From: Branchipolynoe longqiensis
Lineage: Eukaryota > Annelida > Polychaeta > Phyllodocida > Polynoidae
NCBI GenBank assembly: GCA_030323885.1
Contig: CM059194.1
Location: 620,001-684,000 of the forward strand
DNA length: 64,000 bases
Direction: 5' to 3'
This document shows, piece by piece, positions 57,431-64,000 of this stretch (its first letter is position 1; each line of letters begins with the position of its first letter). A program made the translations under genes and the position numbers. Under the pieces are notes generated by a model, which was not told where the DNA came from, searched no databases, and worked only from the letters and a program-made list of their open reading frames with translations.

Positions 57431-58827
57431 GTTACCCGGGGCCCGTTGACGACCTTGACATTGGCGCTTCAAGCAGATGTTGCAAGGAACTATAGCGCGG
57501 AACGAATGACCTTGCAAGGCACCAAAGGTGGAGAGTGATAGCCTGCTGCAAACATGTCGACGAAGCTGCGACACCGACGAGCTGCAAGCTGCAGCCATGG
57601 CGAGGAGAGGATGGAAGAGGAGAGGAAATCCAGGATCCATCGTCCAGACAAGCCGTACGTATATCTGAGCTTTTGAACACGCCATGTGGCTCCCAGGGCA
57701 ACTCCTGAAGGGGAGCAGGGAAAGTGTCAGTTTGCAACTCCTTCATACTTGGCTCCGTTCGGGAGGTGAAAACTTGTTGAGAGCGAGACCTCCTTCTGCC
57801 TTTACTATGGCTATGCAGCCAGTTACAAGGACATGGGCCATGGCCCCTTGTGGACCTCAGCATTCTGTTTAAACTGAGGGCTTTTAATATGCAGGTTGGT
57901 GGTGCAGCTTAGGCTGTGGTGTTGGTGTCATTTTAGGTACCACCTTAAAACGACAAAACTTGCCATTTTAACCGGTGCGGCGGTGTCAACGAATGGGGGG
58001 AAAATGAAGCGGCAATAATAATAGTTTATATTACTCGCCTACTATTAGTTTAAGACTAATTACATAGACATTTAATTGTGTGCCCCATTTGAAAAAAAAA
58101 CAAAACAAGTAAAACTAATAAATACTTAAAATAGTATAATTAAGCAGTGGGCGCTTTTTTGTTACATGATAATTTTAGGTACAATAGTCTGAATAGATCG
58201 ACCAAATGAGTTAATGAAGTTTTGTTTATTAGGCCACGCCCACTATTTATTGACTTGTATGTACACATATTTTGCTTTTTTTCTGAATGCGAACTGGCAA
58301 ACGCTCGTGAGACAATGCTCTCCAATCTGGCAATGAGGATGGGAGGGCTCTTACTGTCTTAGTCGTTTGGTTTTCACCAGAGAATTTATGTTCATTATTA
58401 CACGAGGCATGGGTTGTTCCAGTAGTTTCCAATCCTCCCACAGGTGGTGCATGGTATCAGCTTGTGTTGACCTCAATAACCCATGTGCTTTCATGGGGAG
58501 TCAACCCCATGCTTGAGTTGCTAGTAAAAGAATGCCTTTATTATTATGAGCTTGACTGGACCTACAAATGGATTCCTAACATAGGCAAACGGAATACCAT
58601 AACAGCCAGTGGTCCATTTTATACTTGTACATGTACTGTGGAGCACTTCTTAGAGTCCTTTGACCAGGGCCTTGTTCAAATAATCTTCAGAAACAGATTT
58701 AGTGTAAAATAGTTTATTTAGTTTCTAACAAAAATTACCTGCATTAATTAAGTTGGGAAAGAAAACTTATTAATGATCTTTTTTTTTTTAAAGGTGTGGG
58801 TAAAAGAACTTCCTACCTATTGATTAA
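57431..58827. other. Unassigned intergenic sequence
   Basis: A GC-richer block at 57431-57870 has open frames on both strands, one containing FLATSA-like words, but nothing recognisable beyond that. A frame at 58464-58712 (82 codons) also has no family match known to me. Confidence 0.35.
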
Positions 58828-59101
58828 GCGGCTGTTACACGGATTGAGTAACGGACAGAATTGTCTAGTCTGGTGGTGATAAGTATTAACATGTGTCAAA
58901 ATGTTGCACTATCGGGTTAATGGCCACTGGATGAACGGATAGCCAACGGATTAAACAAACTCAAACAGGACAAGAACAGTAGATGTCAATCCGGCAGCAT
59001 CCGTTCCTAGTTTTGTGCATGTTCAAAACTTGTATGGACACAAACCAGTCATTGTTTGTTTTCTGTCCGTTTCCCCCAATCTGGTGAGGTGTGACAGGGC
59101 C
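58828..59101. mobile_element. MITE family 3-like element
   Basis: The ends are GCGGCTGTTACACGGATTGA and GGTGAGGTGTGACAGGGC. Internal GTTAATGGCCACTGGATGAA and inner inverted copies of CCGTT words suggest a foldback layout. Fewer ACGT words than other copies. Confidence 0.5.
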
Positions 59102-59700
59102 TTTACTAAACGAATTCCCTGACCACCATAATCAACTTGTAGTTTGCTATATTGGCACATACCTGATTCATGCTACATGTACATATACATACAGGGGTGT
59201 CGTCTAGTGGTTATAGCATTAGTTTAGTAGTAAACTGTAGATACTTGTGATTTTACTTTGAACAAAATTATTTCTTTCCATTATGTGTTTTTGATTAATC
59301 ACTGAAATTGTGTCAGCAGTCTATACACATATTTGGTTATATAAACTTAAAACCTAGGCAACATTGTTTGATGAGCATTTGTCTGAGTACAATTCTAATC
59401 CCAAAGGTGCATACCAGACTCCTTTAACTGCACTCCTATTTTTATATTTGAGAATCTGAGATAAAATTTGTCTCGATTTGAAGTTGCCAACCTTATTTGT
59501 GCAGTGTTGAGATACAAAACGGTGCTTACGTTATAAGTTAGAATGATAGTAAGAATAAATGCAGAGAGATTGATTAATATTATGCAGAGGTATTGATCGT
59601 CGAAGTATGCTCTTCTGACATGTGGAGGACGGTAATGATTTGTGGCAACTTCCTCACTGTTCACTTGTGATGGTCTCTAGATAACTATAAAATCTTGTCC
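59102..59700. other. Unassigned sequence
   Basis: A/T-rich, nothing recognised. Confidence 0.4.
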
Positions 59701-59713
59701 ACAACAATGAGAG

Positions 59714-60021
59714 CTAACCGGACGTTGTGGCCGAATCGATAGAGCGCAGGCTTCCCGTGAGAAAGGTCAAGAGTTCTATCTCCAGCCGAGTCAAACCCAT
59801 GATTTATCAAATGGATATTTGTCGCTACCTAGCCTGGCACTCAGCATTAATAGGACATGGCATGGACTGGTTAGCGCAGTAGCAGGATAATGTGACTGTG
59901 GGGGATATTGGGTCATGGAGCTGGCGGCCTGCTCTCCAAATGTGGCAGCACTATAAAGTCGCCATGAATGTGTACTGCCACAAGTTGGTAACCGTCCTGA
60001 TGTTACTAGGACGTAAAACAA
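59714..60021 (+). mobile_element. tRNA-derived SINE, full length, 13-bp target duplication
   Basis: ACAACAATGAGAG flanks both sides (59701-59713 and 60022-60034). The element starts with a tRNA-like GTGGCCGAATCGATAGAGCG A-box region, has AAGAGTTCTATCTCCAGCCG at the B-box place, the body TTGTCGCTACCTAGCCTGGC, and the tail GTTACTAGGACGTAAAACAA. Confidence 0.93.
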
Positions 60022-60508
60022 ACAACAATGAGAGGTGTTATGAATGCGAGTCTCTAGTGCAGCATTGGTATCAAAGTATTTGCATTATTTTACTTAAATG
60101 TAATGCATCATAATTCCATGTTAATCTAGTTCATGTTTGTCAGTTGTCCAAACGCTAAACATGGACTTGGAGAAAATTACCCAGCATGACAACGGGTTCA
60201 CGCAGTGTGTGCTGTGTGCAGTTATGTTAGACTGGGAACATACATATGCTTGACACAGCATAAAGCGTCATGCAGTTTGTGTGGTGTGGTGTGGCTGTGT
60301 CCCCAATAGACTACATCTACGTTCCAGCGGCGCGGTGCATTGTGGGATCGTGATCCCGTCTATCCCAGCGTGCCACACAGACGGTGGTGGTGGGGGGGGG
60401 GGGGGTCTGTGTAAGGAATGTGGTGGAGGAGGGAGTAGATAAGTGGTGGGATGGGACCCGACACCATGTCTCCACATCACCATGGTGTAACGCTGTGTTG
60501 CCCTACTG

Positions 60509-60737
60509 CTGGGCCGCATTCAAGGTACACCGCCGAGGCACCTCGGAGAAATTCCTGACGTCACACTAGCCTGAACGACTTTAGCTGTTGGTCGCCTCGA
60601 AAATGGCGGCACCCATTTGCATTGGAAAAGAAGAGCTCTGGTTGGCTGAAACCACTGAATTTGGTGTTTTCTAGGTGCTTTTTGTCTCCTTTCTGAAAAG
60701 GGAGGCGACGCAGAGGCGTGCCCTGAACAGTGCCCTG
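60509..60737. mobile_element. MITE family 1, short copy
   Basis: The ends are CTGGGCCGCATTCAAGGTAC and CGTGCCCTGAACAGTGCCCT. The inside is the reverse-oriented shared body (GCCTCGAAAATGGCGGCACC, GGTTGGCTGAAACCACTGAA). Confidence 0.75.
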
Positions 60738-60760
60738 GTGATTCACCATAGCTGAACCCA

Positions 60761-61236
60761 GTGTTGCAGTTTCCGTGGCACACCAGTTTGCGAGGGACAC
60801 ATCCATTCAAATGCGTTGTCAATGGCCGTGAGCAAATCTTCATACAGAAGAAGTGAAATATCTCTACAACCACACCACCTAGAAACAAATCCCTTGGTAC
60901 ACATGTGTACCAAAAAGATTATATTAAATTGATATGGGTAGGGTTCTGGATTTCTATTAATTTTGAATAAAACTAATGTTTTGCACTGCGTGTACCGTCA
61001 AACTCAAGGCATTGTCAATGGTTGTGAGCAATCTTCATACAGAAAATACAGCAAAAGTGAAATATCTCTAAAACCACACCACCTAGAAACAAATCGCTTG
61101 GTACACATATAGAAAACATCTTTACCAAAAACATTATATTAAATTTATAAGGTTAGTGACGATGCTGTTCGATTTTGACACATGCGCAGAAGCGATGTGT
61201 CCCTCGCAAACTGGTGTGCCGCGGAAACTGCAACAC
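60761..61236. mobile_element. TIR element with 45-bp ends
   Basis: GTGTTGCAGTTTCCGTGGCA at 60761 continues to GACACATC at 60805, and the reverse complement lies at 61192-61236 with one or two changes. Inside, a segment of about 110 bp is directly repeated (near 60818-60930 and 61010-61120; shared GTGAAATATCTCT and CACACCACCTAGAAACAAAT). No transposase is encoded. Confidence 0.85.
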
Positions 61237-61604
61237 CGGCTTCATGCACGGCCGAGTGTCTTGCATTGGTCCGCAGTGAATACGGTTGTTGTCTGCTAGT
61301 TTTTGTCAGTTCCCTGAATCGTCTAGAGATCAACCTGAGGTGGCACAGATAAACAAAGTACGGAAGGACAAAGGGCAGTGAACCATGGCGGGAGAATTAA
61401 CACACTAACCTCATGTAGGCATTGACATGAACGGGATGTTGTCATCGTTAGGTCATGTGTGCACACGTACGTACGTACGTACGTACGTACATACGTACGT
61501 ACATACGTACGTACATACATATATACACATACATACCTATAATAACTTATACATACTTGCATATACTTACATAAATACACTATCGTTCTGAGGGTATGGT
61601 ACTT
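61237..61604. other. Intergenic sequence with an (ACGT)n microsatellite
   Basis: The microsatellite is at about 61465-61530: ACGTACGTACGTACGTACGT followed by ACATACGTACGT variants. It is self-complementary. Otherwise nothing is recognised. Confidence 0.7.
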
Positions 61605-61710
61605 AAGTGGCGCAGTACTATATACCGGTCGCCACCAGCTGCGCTGTCACATGTCGATGTCCGTGTTGGAGTGACCTCAGATGTTGCTGGGGCATACTCC
61701 GCCACCCCAC
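61605..61710 (+). mobile_element. SINE 3'-end fragment
   Basis: CTGTCACATGTCGATGTCCG, then GAGTGACCTCAGATGTTGCT and GGGGCATA match the SINE tail with changes. A G-run is at 61766-61779. Confidence 0.5.
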
Positions 61711-61845
61711 ACTGTACACATGTGCGTGTAGCAGATGGCGCTCCCCAAAAGGGGTGAAGATGTTGGGGGGGGGGGGGGAGTTCACTCTACAACTCCTCGA
61801 CCGTTGTCCCAATACAAAGACGTGAACTACGACAGTTTACTAATA

Positions 61846-62389
61846 CCCCTGTCACACTACGACGTAACAAGCGAACGTGAGCCTAACGTGGCGATTTTTC
61901 GTCATTACGTTGATGTACGTTGGATTACGTTATGATGACATCATAATGACGTTAGACTGACGTCGAGGTTTTGGACATGTTAAAAAATTTCGACGTAGCT
62001 TGAACGTAAGGGTTTACGTTCGCCGTACGTTCAGTGAACGTCAATGATGTTAAACGGACGTTTTTCCAATGCTGCTCACTACGTTGACCCACATTAAACC
62101 GAGTGCAAATGCCCACGTGGTGTAATGGGAACGTCAGGAGAACGTACGTTCAATGTCTCATGATGTAGGTAACGTCACATAACGTTCTTCTGGCGATGGA
62201 ATAACGTTCCGTGAGCGTAGTGACCTTGTCCTCTCTCGTTGAATGACGGTATTACTACGCTTTACCGACGTTACGCTCTCGTCAACTACGCTGCATCCAC
62301 GTTCAATTTGTGCCCAAATTTGCATACTACGCCGAGAAGTTCAACGTTCTCCCTACGTTGACGTCATTACGTCGTAGTCTGACAGGGCC
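61846..62389. mobile_element. ACGT-rich MITE family 3, best-preserved copy
   Basis: The ends are CCCCTGTCACACTACGACGT and ACGTCGTAGTCTGACAGGGC. The 540-bp inside is packed with ACGT and AACGT words and encodes nothing. A further right end of the same family is at 62568-62589 (ACGTCGTAGTGTGACAGG). Confidence 0.8.
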
Positions 62390-62607
62390 ATTACTATCCA
62401 TTAACGGCTGCCACAACCTGACGCCCGGCTCTGTTTGGGCCCTGAGCCGTCAGAAGGCTGCCTCGGCTAGTTGCTCGGCCACTCGCTCACGTCGCACCAC
62501 ATCGCGGCCACTCACTCACGGCCACGCTCACGTCGCACCACACCATGCGTCGGCTCACGTTAGCTCGTTACGTCGTAGTGTGACAGGCCTATTAGATACT
62601 ACTTAGG

Positions 62608-62700
62608 TACTACTTAGATACTGGTGCGCTTAAGTATTTGTTGCCTCATATGTCTAATAGAAGGGAATACATACTACAAACCTGTGGTATCCGAGCTTTG
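62608..62700. mobile_element. MITE family 2 fragment
   Basis: ACTGGTGCGCTTAAGTATTT, GTCTAATAGAAGGGAATACA and TGTGGTATCCGAGCTTTG match inner parts of the family. Confidence 0.6.
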
Positions 62701-62704
62701 TAAT

Positions 62705-63294
62705 GGGCCTGTCACACTACGACGTACAGAGTCAATGCGTGCTCAGCATTATGGGCCTGTCACATTACAACACATCTCGCAAGCGCGAGGCCAACGTGTA
62801 AAATCACTTTTTTTTTGCATCAAGAAGCATCAAACTTTTTGTGGGGGGGGGGGGGGGGCAAAGTTGGACGTATACCTAGTGTATGGCTAACATGCTTCCA
62901 TGCGAAAAATGTTCGGATTACGCTCACGGTACGTTCACAGAATGCCGGTGAACTTTATATACATTATTCGATCGCCAGAACTACGTTACATACATCAAGA
63001 AATGCTGTAGAAATGCTGAACGTATGTTAGACGTACATTGTCCATACGTTGTCAGTACGTGGACTGTACGTTCACGTAGTGAACATTTGTCAACGTACGC
63101 CTAACGTATACATAATGTACAGCCGACGTAAATTCTGCACGTTGCAGTACATCAACAATTTTGGGCGTGCACGAAACTTTACCGATGCGCGACACCGTAT
63201 CTCAACGACAGTCGACGTATACCAAGACACGCATAACGACTTAGCGGCCAAAAATCACATACATTGGCGCGATGCGTCGTAATGTGACAGCCCC
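62705..63294. mobile_element. ACGT-rich MITE family 3, copy with doubled left end
   Basis: Left ends occur twice (GGCCTGTCACACTACGACGT at 62706 and GGGCCTGTCACATTACAACA at 62753). The right end is GCGTCGTAATGTGACAGCCC. ACGT words fill the inside. A G-run is at 62840-62857. Confidence 0.75.
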
Positions 63295-63720
63295 TTTAGA
63301 CAATTTGCCAGTACGTCAGCATTCGGCGAACTTTTCAGCGGCGGGTGTTAAAAGTGTGCGTATTATCAACGTACGCACAACATTCGTAACGTATGCAGAA
63401 CCTTCACAAAATGCCTGGGGGGAAATGGAAGAGGGGGATATGCCAGGCGGGGAACGGAAGCGGAGGAATGCAAGGGGGAGAATTGAAGAGGCGGGAATGG
63501 AAGAGGGGATATGCCAGAGGGGGAGATGGAAGATATGGCACATACATCGACGTATGTCTAACGTGCACCCACCTTATGTCGACGTATGGCTGGCGTACAC
63601 ATAGCGTATGCCAAACTTATAAGGGTCACATTGAAAATTTTGAGCATGCACAACATTTTTTCGGAGCCTTGACGCGCGTCGACGTATCCAGAACGTATAC
63701 GCTGTATGCCCGATGTAATA
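63295..63720. other. ACGT-rich and purine-rich unassigned sequence
   Basis: GGGGGAAATGGAAGAGGGGG and related purine-rich words occupy 63415-63535. The flanks contain ACGT words like MITE family 3, so this may be a decayed copy with an insertion. Confidence 0.4.
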
Positions 63721-63795
63721 CCCCTGTCACACTATGACATACCAGGCCAGCGAGTGTGCAACGTAAAAATCGCTTTTTTACGGTTGAGATACAAC
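63721..63795. mobile_element. MITE family 3, left end only
   Basis: CCCCTGTCACACTATGACAT starts a copy that is cut by the SINE at about 63796. Confidence 0.55.
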
Positions 63796-64000
63796 CAGAT
63801 GGGATGGCCGAATGAGTTAGAGCGTCCGTCTCCCGTGCTGGTGGGTCGTGGGTTCGAACCCTGGTCGAGTCAAACCAATGACTTTAAAATTGATACTTGT
63901 CGCTCGGGATTATTAGGACAGGTCAAGGAGTGGTGTGCTCAGTGTCAGGATAATGTGTCACCATGTGTGCACACTGTCACAAGTCGGTGCCCATCCTGAT
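63796..64000 (+). mobile_element. tRNA-derived SINE, cut by window end
   Basis: This is the clearest tRNA-like head in the window: GGGATGGCCGAATGAGTTAG (A-box region) and GTGGGTTCGAACCCTGGTCG (B box), followed by the SINE body ATTGATACTTGTCGCT. The body lacks about 30 bp near 63910 compared with other copies. It is not a functional tRNA because the acceptor side is replaced by SINE sequence. Confidence 0.85.

Noticed and set aside
57431..57870. Possible Harbinger-type transposase relic on the - strand (FLATSA-like word)
   Set aside because: Only one short word fits, stop codons interrupt it, and no catalytic motif is visible.
58464..58712. 82-codon + strand frame (LTSITHVLSWGVN...)
   Set aside because: No recognisable domain, no splice context and no repeat of the frame elsewhere; too short to support.
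63800..63870. Candidate tRNA gene
   Set aside because: A- and B-box regions are present but the sequence runs on into the SINE body and cannot form the acceptor stem.

Overview
This is metazoan nuclear DNA from an animal genome rich in minisatellites. Both genes have GT-AG introns of 0.6 to 9 kb. There are tRNA-derived SINEs with target-site duplications, non-LTR retrotransposon fragments and several families of inverted-repeat elements. The phylum cannot be fixed from sequence alone. Minisatellites that start on exon edges fit what I recall being described for amphioxus genes, so a cephalochordate is my leading guess (moderate to low confidence); another marine invertebrate is possible.

Only two protein-coding genes can be supported, and they converge. 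(1) On the + strand are the last two exons of an adaptor with an IRS-type PTB domain (DOK/IRS/FRS2 class), at 8413-8635 and 17620-20467. The PTB fold is split by a 9-kb intron, and the long tail carries tyrosine motifs of SH2-docking type. Its 5' exons are not identified; they may lie before the window. (2) On the - strand is a complete TBC1D20 orthologue, a membrane-anchored Rab GTPase-activating protein, in nine exons between 57084 and 33826. All splice phases join into one frame of 396 codons plus stop, with the arginine and glutamine fingers and a C-terminal membrane segment present.

Most of the rest is tandem repeat. Left part: 30-bp array 370-1630, foldback element 1897-2595, 68-bp array 2600-4375, 31-bp array 5200-5765, TGCAGTA-rich array 5880-8375, (ACATACAGATAC)-type array 10810-13690 and composite arrays to 16300. 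Between the genes: 60-bp and 36-bp arrays 20468-26480, then 50-, 20- and 18-bp arrays 28600-31670, and a 47-bp array 32780-33825. The TBC1D20 introns hold 72-, 43-, about 77-, 68-, 51-, 19-, 32- and 35-bp arrays. From 57 kb to the end there is no supportable gene, only mobile-element remains.

The strongest pattern is that many arrays start on exon edges. In both genes the array behind the stop codon is built from the last coding bases and repeats the stop. Several TBC1D20 acceptors are multiplied in the intron before them. Before exon 6, 23 decoy copies each contain a 51-nt segment bounded by AG and GT, which would keep the reading frame if spliced in.
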